Counted from the stretch's first letter, positions 32,992 through 40,540 are shown. The stretch: DNA of 50,694 nucleotides from an uncultured Prevotella sp. (GCA_934256705.1 CAKQPF010000022.1:1-50694), one strand, 5' to 3'. Program-made: numbers and translations. The notes: a model not told the origin generated them from the letters alone.

Positions 32992-33024
32992 AAGCAGTGC
33001 CAATCACTTTGGTGCTGCTTTTTT
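32992..33024 (+). terminator. Rho-independent terminator after rpsJ
   Basis: AAGCAGTGCC pairs with GGTGCTGCTT (10 bp with two G-U pairs) around a 9-nt loop, followed by TTTT. It ends the rpsL-rpsG-fusA-rpsJ unit. Confidence 0.85.
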
Positions 33025-33165
33025 CATGTCAGTTTCTCTCCCTTGCTCCGCTTCCCTCCCTTTTGCTTTTTCCTCTTCTGTTCTCCTTTCCTGTCTTCCT
33101 TCCTTTTCTTTCTCTTCTCCTTTTTTCCTATTGTGTGCTACGGACGCTCTTCTTTCTTTGTGTAG

Positions 33166-33199
33166 GCGCCACTGTGTCGCCCGCGTTACCGGGCGATTT
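33166..33199. repeat. REP-like hairpin repeat, third copy
   Basis: CGCCACTGTG is followed by TCGCCCG-cgttac-CGGGCGA, matching the hairpins at 24829-24993 with a compensated base-pair change (A-T to C-G type) in the stem. It lies in the rpsJ-rplC intergenic region. Confidence 0.8.
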
Positions 33200-33374
33200 G
33201 CCCTTTGTCCCCCTGTGCGGCCCAGCCCTTCGCCCGTCCGTCCTATCCTCGCCTCGGCATATAGCCGTACCTCCGCATATATCAATAAGATAGCCAAAAA
33301 TGCAGCAATAATGACCCCTGATATTGCTCTGAAACAACTATTTTCAAAGAAAAATAAAAATAATTGCTCCAAAA

Positions 33375-33406
33375 CTTGTGAGAATCAATAATTTATAGTA
33401 CCTTTG
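33375..33406 (+). promoter_or_regulatory. Promoter of the rplC (S10-spc-alpha) operon
   Basis: CTTG (33375-33378), 20 bp, then TACCTTTG (33399-33406). It is a strong Bacteroidetes-type promoter and the only one recognised before the r-protein run. The leader before rplC is about 160 nt. Confidence 0.85.
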
Positions 33407-33574
33407 CACCCGAAAAAGGTGAGATTGCGCTGGCTTAACTCCGCGTTATGACTATCAACTCGCTGAAAAAGAACGCCTTATGGCGGTCTATTTTTGCGTG
33501 TGTGTACCTTTCTCAATTACATAGAATATTAACAGAAACAGTTTTATAAACGTATTTAATTATTTTTAATTGAA

Positions 33575-34189
33575 ATGCCAGGATTAATTGGAAGAAAAAT
33601 CGGAATGACATCCGTTTTCAGTGCCGACGGTAAAAATATTCCGTGCACTGTTATCGAAGCTGGTCCTTGTGTTGTTACCCAAGTTAAGACCGTAGAGAAG
33701 GATGGCTACAAGGCTGTTCAGCTCGGCTATGGCGAGGCTAAGGAAAGCCGTACAAACAAGCCAATGGCAGGTATCTTTAAGAAGGCTGGTACAACACCTA
33801 AGAAGCACTTGGCCGAGTTCAAGTTCGATGAAGAATACAACCTCGGTGATACTATCACAGTGGATCTCTTTAACGACGCCGCTTTCGTTGACGTTGTTGG
33901 TACTTCAAAGGGTAAGGGTTTCCAGGGCGTTGTGAAGCGTCACGGTTTCGGTGGTGTAGGTCAGGCTACACACGGTCAGGATGACCGCCTCCGTAAGCCA
34001 GGTTCTATCGGTGCTTGTTCTTACCCTGCAAAGGTATTCAAGGGAATGCGCATGGGTGGACACATGGGTAACGAGCGTGTTACTACACAGAATTTGAGAG
34101 TATTAAAGGTTATTCCAGAAAGCAACCTCCTTATCATTAAGGGTTCTGTAGCTGGATGCAAAGGTTCAACAGTTTTAATTCAGAAGTAA
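33575..34189 (+). CDS. rplC: 50S ribosomal protein L3
   Basis: L3 is an early assembly protein reaching the peptidyl-transferase centre. The 204-aa product begins MPGLIGRKIGMTSVFSADGKNIPCTVIEAGP and contains the signature VVGTSKGKGFQGVVKRHGFGG and MRMGGHMGNERVTTQNLRVL. It opens the run of r-protein genes after a leader of about 160 nt that can fold (see findings). Its stop codon overlaps the rplD start (TAATG), so translation of L3 and L4 is coupled. Confidence 0.99.
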   Translation: MPGLIGRKIGMTSVFSADGKNIPCTVIEAGPCVVTQVKTVEKDGYKAVQLGYGEAKESRTNKPMAGIFKKAGTTPKKHLAEFKFDEEYNLGDTITVDLFNDAAFVDVVGTSKGKGFQGVVKRHGFGGVGQATHGQDDRLRKPGSIGACSYPAKVFKGMRMGGHMGNERVTTQNLRVLKVIPESNLLIIKGSVAGCKGSTVLIQK

Positions 34190-34818
34190 TGGAAGTTAGC
34201 GTTTTAAATATTCAGGGTCAGGAGACCGGACGTAAGGTTGTCCTGAATGATGCGATTTACGCAATCGAGCCAAACGATCACGTTCTTTACCTCGACGTTA
34301 AGCAGTACCTCGCAAACCAGCGTCAGGGCACAGCCAAGTCTAAGGAACGTAGCGAAATGTCTGGTTCTACTCGCAAGCTTGGTCGCCAGAAGGGTGGCGG
34401 CGGTGCTCGTCGCGGTGATATCAACTCACCAGTTCTCGTAGGCGGTGCACGCGTTTTCGGTCCTAAGCCACGCGACTATCGCTTCAAGCTCAACAAGAAA
34501 GTGAAGACTCTTGCACGTAAGAGCGCTCTCTCTTACAAGGCTCAGGAGAACGGCATCATCGTAGTGGAGGATTTCTCTTTTGAGGCTCCAAAGACTAAAG
34601 AGTTCTTAAATGTTGTTAAGAATCTCAAAGCTGAGGGCAAGAAAGTCCTTCTCGTTTTGCCAGAAGTAAATAAAAACGTATATTTGTCTGCTCGCAACAT
34701 CCAGAAGGCTGAGGTTATGACTGCAAGCAACATCAACGCATACAAGGTTCTCAACGCTGATGTGATGATCGTTTCTGAAAAGTCAGTACAGGCAATTGAC
34801 GAGATTTTAACCAAGTAA
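34189..34818 (+). CDS. rplD: 50S ribosomal protein L4
   Basis: L4 lines the peptide exit tunnel. I start at the ATG at 34189 (MEVSVLNIQGQETGRKVVLND), 209 aa; the frame is open 11 codons further upstream but inside rplC. The tunnel loop around GSTRKLGRQKGGGGARRGDINSPVLVGGARVFGPKPRDY is clear. L4 represses the S10 operon in E. coli by acting on its leader; here the equivalent target would be the rplC leader. It shares one base with the rplC stop. Confidence 0.98.
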   Translation: MEVSVLNIQGQETGRKVVLNDAIYAIEPNDHVLYLDVKQYLANQRQGTAKSKERSEMSGSTRKLGRQKGGGGARRGDINSPVLVGGARVFGPKPRDYRFKLNKKVKTLARKSALSYKAQENGIIVVEDFSFEAPKTKEFLNVVKNLKAEGKKVLLVLPEVNKNVYLSARNIQKAEVMTASNINAYKVLNADVMIVSEKSVQAIDEILTK

Positions 34819-34842
34819 ACTTAAAAAGGAGATATTAGAACT

Positions 34843-35136
34843 ATGGCATTTATCATCAAGCCAGTGGTCACTGAGAAGATGACCAAAATCACTGAAAAGA
34901 AGCCTAATCGCTACGGATTTATCGTTCGTCCAGAGGCTAACAAGCTCCAGATTAAGTCTGAGATTGAGGCTCGTTATAATGTTACAGTTGAAGACGTCAA
35001 CACTATGAACTATGCTGGAAAGCGTTCTACACGCTACACCAAGGCTGGTCTCATCAAGGGTCAGAAGAACGCCTTCAAGAAAGCTATCGTCACTCTCAAG
35101 GCTGGCGAGGAAATTGATTTTTACAGCAATATTTAA
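34843..35136 (+). CDS. rplW: 50S ribosomal protein L23
   Basis: L23 sits at the exit of the peptide tunnel and docks trigger factor and SRP. The 97-aa product begins MAFIIKPVVTEKMTKITEKKPNRYGFIV and has the family's core VRPEANKLQIKSEIEARYNVTVEDVNTMNYAGK. A fair Shine-Dalgarno (AAAGGAGA) lies upstream, one of few in this run. It is 24 bp after rplD and 8 bp before rplB. Confidence 0.98.
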   Translation: MAFIIKPVVTEKMTKITEKKPNRYGFIVRPEANKLQIKSEIEARYNVTVEDVNTMNYAGKRSTRYTKAGLIKGQKNAFKKAIVTLKAGEEIDFYSNI

Positions 35137-35144
35137 TATAAGAA

Positions 35145-35972
35145 ATGGCAGTACGTAAATTAAAACCAGTTACCCCTGGTCAAAGACACAAAGTTATTGG
35201 CACGTTCGAGGAAATTACTGCATCCGTGCCAGAGAAGTCTCTCGTTTACGGTAAGCGTTCTACCGGCGGTCGTAACAACTCCGGTAAGATGACAGTCCGC
35301 TACATCGGCGGTGGTCACAAGCAGAAGTATCGTCTTATCGACTTCAAACGTGAGAAGGATGGTGTTCCTGCTGTAGTGAAGACTATCGAGTATGATCCAA
35401 ACCGTTCAGCTCGTATCGCTCTTCTCTTCTACGCAGATGGTGAAAAACGTTACATTATTGCTCCTAACGGACTCCAGGTCGGTGCTACACTGATGTCTGG
35501 CGCAGAGGCTGCTCCTGAAGTAGGTAATGCTCTTCCGCTCGCTAACATCCCAGTTGGTACCGTTATCCACAACATCGAGCTTCGCCCGGGTCAGGGTGCG
35601 CTCCTCGTTCGTTCGGCTGGTAATTTCGCTCAGTTGACTTCTCGTGAAGGCAGTTACTGCGTTATCAAGCTCCCTTCAGGTGAGACACGCAAGGTATTGA
35701 GTGCTTGTAAAGCTACTGTAGGTTCTGTAGGTAACTCTGACCACGCTCTTGAGCAGTCCGGTAAGGCTGGTCGCTCACGCTGGTTGGGTCGTCGTCCTCA
35801 CAACCGTGGTGTTGTCATGAACCCTGTTGATCACCCAATGGGTGGTGGTGAAGGTCGCCAGTCTGGTGGTCACCCACGTTCACGTAAGGGTCTCTACGCT
35901 AAGGGTCTCAAGACACGTGCACCTAAGAAGCTTTCTAACAAGTACATCATCGAAAGAGCTAACAAGAAGTAA
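35145..35972 (+). CDS. rplB: 50S ribosomal protein L2
   Basis: L2 is needed for subunit joining and peptidyl-transferase activity. The 275-aa product begins MAVRKLKPVTPGQRHKVIGTFEEITA. It has GGRNNSGKMTVRYIGGGHKQKYRLIDFKR and the signature around GVVMNPVDHPMGGGEGRQSGG, with the conserved histidine in the DHP motif. It ends KLSNKYIIERANKK. It follows rplW by 8 bp and precedes rpsS by 23 bp. Confidence 0.99.
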   Translation: MAVRKLKPVTPGQRHKVIGTFEEITASVPEKSLVYGKRSTGGRNNSGKMTVRYIGGGHKQKYRLIDFKREKDGVPAVVKTIEYDPNRSARIALLFYADGEKRYIIAPNGLQVGATLMSGAEAAPEVGNALPLANIPVGTVIHNIELRPGQGALLVRSAGNFAQLTSREGSYCVIKLPSGETRKVLSACKATVGSVGNSDHALEQSGKAGRSRWLGRRPHNRGVVMNPVDHPMGGGEGRQSGGHPRSRKGLYAKGLKTRAPKKLSNKYIIERANKK

Positions 35973-35995
35973 ATTAACGTAAACGAAAAGAAATT

Positions 35996-36262
35996 ATGAG
36001 TCGTTCTCTTAAAAAAGGTCCATATATCAACGTATCTCTCGAGAAGAAGATTCTCGCTATGAACGAGAGCGGAAAGAAGACCGTCGTTAAGACTTGGGCA
36101 AGAGCTTCAGTTATCTCTCCTGATTTCGTAGGTCACACTGTAGCTGTCCACAACGGTAACAAATTCATCCCTGTCTATGTAACTGAAAACATGGTAGGCC
36201 ACAAACTCGGTGAGTTCGCTCCTACACGTCGCTTCGGTGGACACGCTGGTAACAAGCGATAA
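35996..36262 (+). CDS. rpsS: 30S ribosomal protein S19
   Basis: S19 is a head protein that contacts S13 and the A-site region. The 88-aa product begins MSRSLKKGPYINVSLEKKILAMNESGKK and contains the signature KTWARASVISPDFVGHTVAVHNGNKFIPVYVTENMVGHKLGEFAPTRRF in its normal position. It ends GGHAGNKR. It lies between rplB and rplV in standard order, with a 37-bp gap to rplV. Confidence 0.99.
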   Translation: MSRSLKKGPYINVSLEKKILAMNESGKKTVVKTWARASVISPDFVGHTVAVHNGNKFIPVYVTENMVGHKLGEFAPTRRFGGHAGNKR

Positions 36263-36299
36263 GACAGGTCCTTAACCATTTTAAATTGAATAATATATA

Positions 36300-36701
36300 A
36301 TGGGAGCAAGAAAACATATTGCGGCTGAAAACAGAAAGGCAGCCCTCAAATCATTATACTTTGCCAAGCTCGTTGGCGTGCCTTCTTCCCCACGTAAAAT
36401 GCGCTACGTTGTAGACATGATCCGTGGCATGGAGGTTAACCGCGCTCTTGGTGTGCTGAAGTTCTCTAAGAAGCAGGCAGCTGCTGACGTAGAGAAACTT
36501 CTCCGCTCAGCTATCGCTAACTGGGAGACCAAGAACGAGCGCAAGGCTGAGGACGGTGAACTCTTTATCTCTAAGGTGTTCGTCGATGAAGGCGTTACAC
36601 TCAAGCGTATGAGACCTGCACCACAGGGTCGTGGCTATCGCATCCGTAAGCGTAGCAACCACGTTACATTGTTTGTAGATACCAAAACTAATGAAGAATA
36701 A
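36300..36701 (+). CDS. rplV: 50S ribosomal protein L22
   Basis: L22 lines the exit tunnel beside L4 and is a macrolide-resistance target. The 133-aa product begins MGARKHIAAENRKAALKSLYFAKLVGVPSSPRKMRYVVDMIRGM. The tunnel hairpin region VTLKRMRPAPQGRGYRIRKRSNHVTLFV is intact, with no visible insertion or deletion of the type that confers macrolide resistance. It is 11 bp upstream of rpsC. Confidence 0.98.
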   Translation: MGARKHIAAENRKAALKSLYFAKLVGVPSSPRKMRYVVDMIRGMEVNRALGVLKFSKKQAAADVEKLLRSAIANWETKNERKAEDGELFISKVFVDEGVTLKRMRPAPQGRGYRIRKRSNHVTLFVDTKTNEE

Positions 36702-36712
36702 TATAGAATAGA

Positions 36713-37441
36713 ATGGGACAGAAAGTTAATCCAATAGCTAACCGACTCGGTATTATCCGCGGTTGGGATTCAAATTGGTTCGGTGGTAAGAACTTCGGAG
36801 ACAACCTCGCTGAGGACCTCAAAATCCGTAAGTATCTTAACGAGCGTCTCGCTAAGGCCAGCGTTAGCCGCATCGTCATCGAGCGTACTTTGAAACTCGT
36901 TACCATTACTATTTGCACTGCCCGTCCGGGTATCGTCATTGGTAAAGGTGGTCAGGATGTTGACAAACTCAAGGAAGAACTCAAGAAGCTCTACAAGAAG
37001 GAGATTCAGATCAATATCTTTGAGGTTAAGAAACCTGAACTCGACGCTAATATCGTCGCTAACTCTATCGCTCGCCAGGTAGAAGGCAAGATCGCTTATC
37101 GTCGCGCAATCAAAATGGCTATCCAGAACACTATGCGTGCTGGTGCCGAGGGTATCAAGGTACAGATTTCAGGTCGTCTCAACGGCGCTGAAATCGCACG
37201 CGCCGAGATGCTCAAGGAAGGCCGTACTCCTCTGCACACCTTCCGTGCAGACATCGATTATTGTCAGGCTGAAGCCCTCACTAAGGTAGGTATCCTTGGC
37301 ATCAAGGTATGGATCTGCCGTGGTGAAGTGTACGGAGACCGTGACCTCACTCCTAACTTCTCTCAGGAGAAGCAGAACTCTGGTCGTAACGGAAACCGTG
37401 GTGGACGCGGCAACAATCGCAAGAGAAACAATAACCGTTAA
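36713..37441 (+). CDS. rpsC: 30S ribosomal protein S3
   Basis: S3 forms the mRNA entry tunnel and has helicase activity with S4 and S5. The 242-aa product begins MGQKVNPIANRLGIIRGWDSNWFGG and has a KH domain (about 62-106: TICTARPGIVIGKGGQDVDKLKEEL, with the GKGG loop) and the C-terminal domain with IKVQISGRLNGAEIARAEM. The last about 25 residues are a low-complexity Asn/Arg/Gly tail (NSGRNGNRGGRGNNRKRNNN). It is 16 bp before rplP. Confidence 0.98.
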   Translation: MGQKVNPIANRLGIIRGWDSNWFGGKNFGDNLAEDLKIRKYLNERLAKASVSRIVIERTLKLVTITICTARPGIVIGKGGQDVDKLKEELKKLYKKEIQINIFEVKKPELDANIVANSIARQVEGKIAYRRAIKMAIQNTMRAGAEGIKVQISGRLNGAEIARAEMLKEGRTPLHTFRADIDYCQAEALTKVGILGIKVWICRGEVYGDRDLTPNFSQEKQNSGRNGNRGGRGNNRKRNNNR

Positions 37442-37457
37442 AAAGTAAGAATTTAAC

Positions 37458-37886
37458 ATGTTACAGCCTAAAAGAGTAAAATATAGAAGACCTCAGGATG
37501 GTCGTGGCAACAAAGGCGACGCACACAGAGGTACATTACTGGCTTTCGGTTCTTTCGGCATCAAGACTCTTGAGAGAAAGTGGATCGACAGCCGCCAGAT
37601 TGAGGCAGCCCGTGTAGCTATCAACCGCTACATGAACCGTGAGGGTCAGGTTTGGATCCGTATCTTCCCTGACAAGCCAATCACACGCAAGCCTGCTGAC
37701 GTACGTATGGGTAAAGGTAAGGGTGACCCTGCAGGATGGGTTGCACCTGTTACCCCAGGACGTATCCTCTTCGAGGTAGAAGGCGTTCCTTTCGACATCG
37801 CTAAGGAAGCTCTCCGTCTCGGTGCGCAGAAGTTGCCAGTTAAAACAAAGTTCATCGTTCGTCGTGACTACGACGCTAAAGCTTAA
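37458..37886 (+). CDS. rplP: 50S ribosomal protein L16
   Basis: L16 helps position A-site tRNA and is added late in assembly. The 142-aa product begins MLQPKRVKYRRPQDGRGNKGDAHRGTLLAFGSFGIK. It keeps the conserved RGQ..-type loop in variant form and the signature MGKGKGDPAGWVAPVTPGRILFEVEG. The C-terminus is KLPVKTKFIVRRDYDAKA. It is 8 bp before rpmC in the normal S3-L16-L29 order. Confidence 0.98.
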   Translation: MLQPKRVKYRRPQDGRGNKGDAHRGTLLAFGSFGIKTLERKWIDSRQIEAARVAINRYMNREGQVWIRIFPDKPITRKPADVRMGKGKGDPAGWVAPVTPGRILFEVEGVPFDIAKEALRLGAQKLPVKTKFIVRRDYDAKA

Positions 37887-37894
37887 TTGAAGAT

Positions 37895-38089
37895 ATGAAG
37901 ATTAAAGAAGTAAACGAACTCGAAACCAAGGAATTGGTAGAGAAGTTGGAGAATGCACAGGCTGCTCTCGATACAATGAAGCTCAACCACACTGTTTCTC
38001 CTCTTGAGAATCCATCTCAGATTAAGGCTACCCGTCGTGACATCGCTCGCATGAAGACTGTACTCCGTTCACGTGAACTTAACAAATAA
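37895..38089 (+). CDS. rpmC: 50S ribosomal protein L29
   Basis: L29 is a small helical protein near the tunnel exit, beside L23. The 64-aa product begins MKIKEVNELETKELVEKLENAQAALDTMKLNHTVSPLENPSQ and ends in the expected basic helix IKATRRDIARMKTVLRSRELNK. Its length is typical. It lies 8 bp after rplP and 11 bp before rpsQ, and has no features beyond the family core. Confidence 0.97.
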   Translation: MKIKEVNELETKELVEKLENAQAALDTMKLNHTVSPLENPSQIKATRRDIARMKTVLRSRELNK

Positions 38090-38100
38090 CATTGGTCCAG

Positions 38101-38358
38101 ATGGAAACACGTAATTTAAGAAAGACAAGACAGGGTGTCGTTACAAGCAACAAAATGGATAAAACCATCGTTATTGCTGCTAAGTTCAAGGAGAAGCACC
38201 CTATATATGGTAAGTTTGTCCAGAAGACAAAGAAGTACCATGCACATGATGAGAATAATGAGGCTAACATCGGTGATACAGTTCTCATTATGGAAACCCG
38301 TCCTTTGAGCAAAACAAAGAGATGGAGATTAGTTTCAATAATTGAAAAGGCTAAGTAA
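38101..38358 (+). CDS. rpsQ: 30S ribosomal protein S17
   Basis: S17 is a primary 16S rRNA-binding protein of the body. I start at the ATG at 38101 (METRNLRKTRQGVVTSNKMDKTIVIAAKF), 85 aa; a possible ATT start three codons earlier adds nothing conserved. The signature GDTVLIMETRPLSKTKRWRLVSIIEK is present. It follows rpmC by 11 bp and precedes rplN by 3 bp. Confidence 0.98.
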   Translation: METRNLRKTRQGVVTSNKMDKTIVIAAKFKEKHPIYGKFVQKTKKYHAHDENNEANIGDTVLIMETRPLSKTKRWRLVSIIEKAK

Positions 38359-38361
38359 GAT

Positions 38362-38727
38362 ATGATACAGACAGAATCCAGACTTACAGTATGTGATAAC
38401 AGCGGCGCACGTGAGGCTCTCTGCATTCGCGTCCTCGGTGGTACCCGTCGCCGTTATGCAAGCGTAGGCGACGTAATCGTCGTTGCTGTCAAGAACGTTA
38501 TTCCTTCAAGCGATTTGAAGAAGGGTGCAGTATCTAAGGCTTTGATCGTACGCACAAAGAAGGAGATTCGTCGTGCTGATGGTTCATACATCCGCTTCGA
38601 TGACAACGCATGTGTTCTCCTCAACAACGCTGGTGAGCTCCGTGGTAGCCGTATCTTCGGTCCTGTGGCTCGTGAACTCCGTGCGGTAAATATGAAAGTC
38701 GTTTCTCTGGCACCTGAAGTTCTTTAA
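38362..38727 (+). CDS. rplN: 50S ribosomal protein L14
   Basis: L14 sits at the subunit interface and is the docking site of the silencing factor RsfS. The 121-aa product begins MIQTESRLTVCDNSGAREALCIRVLGG and has the family block KGAVSKALIVRTKKEIRRADGSYIRFDDNACVLLNNAGELRGSRIFGPVARELR in the expected place. It ends KVVSLAPEVL. The spacing to rpsQ (3 bp) suggests coupled translation. Confidence 0.99.
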   Translation: MIQTESRLTVCDNSGAREALCIRVLGGTRRRYASVGDVIVVAVKNVIPSSDLKKGAVSKALIVRTKKEIRRADGSYIRFDDNACVLLNNAGELRGSRIFGPVARELRAVNMKVVSLAPEVL

Positions 38728-38752
38728 TTAATTTTTAAAAACAAGTCAAGAA

Positions 38753-39070
38753 ATGAGCAAGTTACATATTAAGAAAAACGATACAGTTATCGTTCTCGCC
38801 GGTAAGGACAAGGGCAAGAAGGGTAAGGTACAGAAGGTCCTTGTTGACGACCAGCGAGTAATCGTTGAGGGAATCAACATGGTTTCCAAGAGCCAGAAGC
38901 CATCTGCACAGAACCCTCAGGGCGGTATCGTAAAGCAGGAGGCTCCTATACATGTTTCTAATGTAAGCCTCATAGATCCTAAGAGCGGTAAGGCTACCCG
39001 TGTTTCCATCAAGCACGAAGGTAAGAATGTCGTTCGTATTGCTAAAAAATCAGGAGAGGAGATTAAATAA
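38753..39070 (+). CDS. rplX: 50S ribosomal protein L24
   Basis: L24 starts 50S assembly by binding the 5' region of 23S rRNA. The 105-aa product begins MSKLHIKKNDTVIVLAGKDKGKKGKVQKV, which contains the KOW motif (about 10-30). It continues INMVSKSQKPSAQNPQGGIVKQEAPIHVSNVSLIDPKSGKATRV, typical of the family. Its stop overlaps the rplE start by one base (TAATG), so the two are translationally coupled. Confidence 0.98.
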   Translation: MSKLHIKKNDTVIVLAGKDKGKKGKVQKVLVDDQRVIVEGINMVSKSQKPSAQNPQGGIVKQEAPIHVSNVSLIDPKSGKATRVSIKHEGKNVVRIAKKSGEEIK

Positions 39071-39624
39071 TGGATACAGCACAGTTAAAGAAAGTTTACA
39101 AGGAAACTATAGCTTCTGACCTCCAGAAGCAGTTCAACTATTCTTCAGCAATGCAGATTCCTGTCCTGAAGAAGATCGTTATCAACATGGGTCTCGGTGA
39201 CGCTACCCAGGATAAGAAGATTATCGATGTCGCTATCAATGAGATTACAACTATCACCGGTCAGAAGGCCGTTGCTACTTACTCAAAGAAGGATATCGCT
39301 AACTTCAAGCTCCGTAAGAAGATGCCTATCGGCGTTATGGTTACTCTCCGTCGTGAGCGCATGTATGAGTTCCTCGAAAAGCTCGTTCGCGTTGCTCTCC
39401 CACGTATCCGTGACTTCAAGGGTATCGAGTCCAAGCTTGACGGACGCGGCAACTATACTCTCGGTATTCAGGAGCAGATTATCTTCCCTGAGATCAACAT
39501 CGATTCTATCGACCGCATCCAGGGTATGAATATCACATTCGTTACAACTGCCAAGACCGACGAAGAGGGTTACGCACTCCTCAAGGCATTCGGTCTTCCT
39601 TTCAAAAACGCTAAAAACGACTAA
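39070..39624 (+). CDS. rplE: 50S ribosomal protein L5
   Basis: L5 binds 5S rRNA and contacts the P-site tRNA. The 184-aa product begins MDTAQLKKVYKETIASDLQKQF. Conserved parts are the IPVLKKIVINMGLGDATQDKK region, FKLRKKMPIGVMVTLRRERMYEFLEKLV and the C-terminal DEEGYALLKAFGLPF. In E. coli S8 represses the spc operon at the start of rplE; no S8-site mimic is evident at this overlap. rpsN follows after 5 bp. Confidence 0.98.
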   Translation: MDTAQLKKVYKETIASDLQKQFNYSSAMQIPVLKKIVINMGLGDATQDKKIIDVAINEITTITGQKAVATYSKKDIANFKLRKKMPIGVMVTLRRERMYEFLEKLVRVALPRIRDFKGIESKLDGRGNYTLGIQEQIIFPEINIDSIDRIQGMNITFVTTAKTDEEGYALLKAFGLPFKNAKND

Positions 39625-39629
39625 TCGAT

Positions 39630-39932
39630 ATGGCAAAAGAATCAATGAAAGCCCGCGAGGTTAAGCGTGCTAAGCTCGTTGCTCGCTATGCTGAGAAGCG
39701 TGCTGCTCTGAAGAAGATCGTCAACACAAGCGACGATCCAATGGAAGCATATGAGGCTGCTCGTAAGCTCCAGAGCATTCCTAAGAACGCTAACCCAATC
39801 CGTTTGCACAACCGTTGCAAGATCACCGGTCGTCCAAAGGGTTATATCCGTCAGTTCGGTATCTCTCGTATCCAGTTCCGTGAGATGGCTTCTGCCGGTC
39901 TTATCCCAGGTGTTAAGAAGGCAAGTTGGTAA
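39630..39932 (+). CDS. rpsN: 30S ribosomal protein S14, zinc-free type
   Basis: S14 is a head protein near the A site. The 100-aa product begins MAKESMKAREVKRAKLVARYAEKRAALKKI. It carries the C-terminal signature NRCKITGRPKGYIRQFGISRIQFREMA and ends GLIPGVKKASW. It has a single cysteine, so it is the long zinc-independent form rather than the short CXXC...CXXC form. A 196-bp structured spacer separates it from rpsH. Confidence 0.98.
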   Translation: MAKESMKAREVKRAKLVARYAEKRAALKKIVNTSDDPMEAYEAARKLQSIPKNANPIRLHNRCKITGRPKGYIRQFGISRIQFREMASAGLIPGVKKASW

Positions 39933-39956
39933 GCAAAATGCTTAATTAAGGTTTTA

Positions 39957-40128
39957 AGGTGTAAGAGCTTGTCGGGTGGGTGCTCTTCTATCAGCTGCCC
40001 AGTTAGACTGCATCGAGCAGTATAAATCAAGCCTTACAACCTCATTACCTGAACAAGAAAACATAATTTCAATTTTCTATTTATTTAATATTGTCGGGAG
40101 TGTCCCGATTAATTAAACAATTTTTTTT
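39957..40128 (+). promoter_or_regulatory. Structured RNA element between rpsN and rpsH
   Basis: An outer stem AGGTGTAAG (39957-39965) / CTTAC-A-ACCT (40033-40042) encloses two hairpins, GAGC/GCTC (39965-39985) and ACTGC/GCAGT (40007-40021). A second structure follows: TTTAAT...TCGGG (40084-40098) pairs with CCCGA...ATTAAA (40104-40117), and a T8 run (40121-40128) ends exactly at the rpsH ATG. This looks like an aptamer-plus-attenuator for S8 or another r-protein (inference). No -7 promoter element is seen in the spacer. Confidence 0.6.
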
Positions 40129-40524
40129 ATGACAGATCCAATAGCAGATTATCTGACAAGACTCAGAAATGCGATCATGGCTAATCACCGTGTCGTTGAA
40201 ATTCCTGCGTCTAACCTGAAGAAGGAGATCACTAAGATTCTCTTCGAGAAGGGTTACATCTTGAACTACAAGTTCATTGAGGATGGTCCTCAGGGTTCTA
40301 TCAAGGTTGCCTTGAAGTATGACCCACAGACCAAGAAGAACGCTATCAAGTGTTTGAAGCGCGTATCTACACCAGGTCTCCGTAAGTACACTGGTTACAA
40401 GGATATGCCTCGTGTTATCAACGGATTGGGCATCGCTATCTTGTCCACATCCCAGGGTGTAATGACTAACAAAGAGGCTGCTGATCTCAAGATCGGTGGT
40501 GAGGTTCTTTGCTATGTATATTAA
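40129..40524 (+). CDS. rpsH: 30S ribosomal protein S8
   Basis: S8 binds the central domain of 16S rRNA and in many bacteria represses its own operon. The 131-aa product begins MTDPIADYLTRLRNAIMANHRVVEIPAS and ends with the conserved GIAILSTSQGVMTNKEAADLKIGGEVLCYVY block. The start codon directly follows the T8 run of an attenuator-like hairpin, leaving no Shine-Dalgarno. It is 16 bp before rplF. Confidence 0.98.
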   Translation: MTDPIADYLTRLRNAIMANHRVVEIPASNLKKEITKILFEKGYILNYKFIEDGPQGSIKVALKYDPQTKKNAIKCLKRVSTPGLRKYTGYKDMPRVINGLGIAILSTSQGVMTNKEAADLKIGGEVLCYVY

Positions 40525-40540
40525 TTGGAGGATTTAGAAT

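Larger units (their letters stand above)
33025..33574. other. Intergenic region between rpsJ and rplC with pyrimidine tract
   Basis: About 33031-33131 is a nearly pure C/T stretch on the plus strand. It is followed by a REP-like hairpin copy (33166-33199), a C-rich segment to about 33260, and the rplC promoter and leader. A 122-aa minus-strand frame across the tract (low complexity, E/K/R/G-rich) looks spurious. No gene is supported. Confidence 0.65.

Noticed and set aside
33004..33372. 122-aa minus-strand frame and overlapping plus-strand frames in the rpsJ-rplC region
   Set aside because: It crosses a terminator, the pyrimidine tract and a REP-like copy; the composition is low complexity and reflects the tract.
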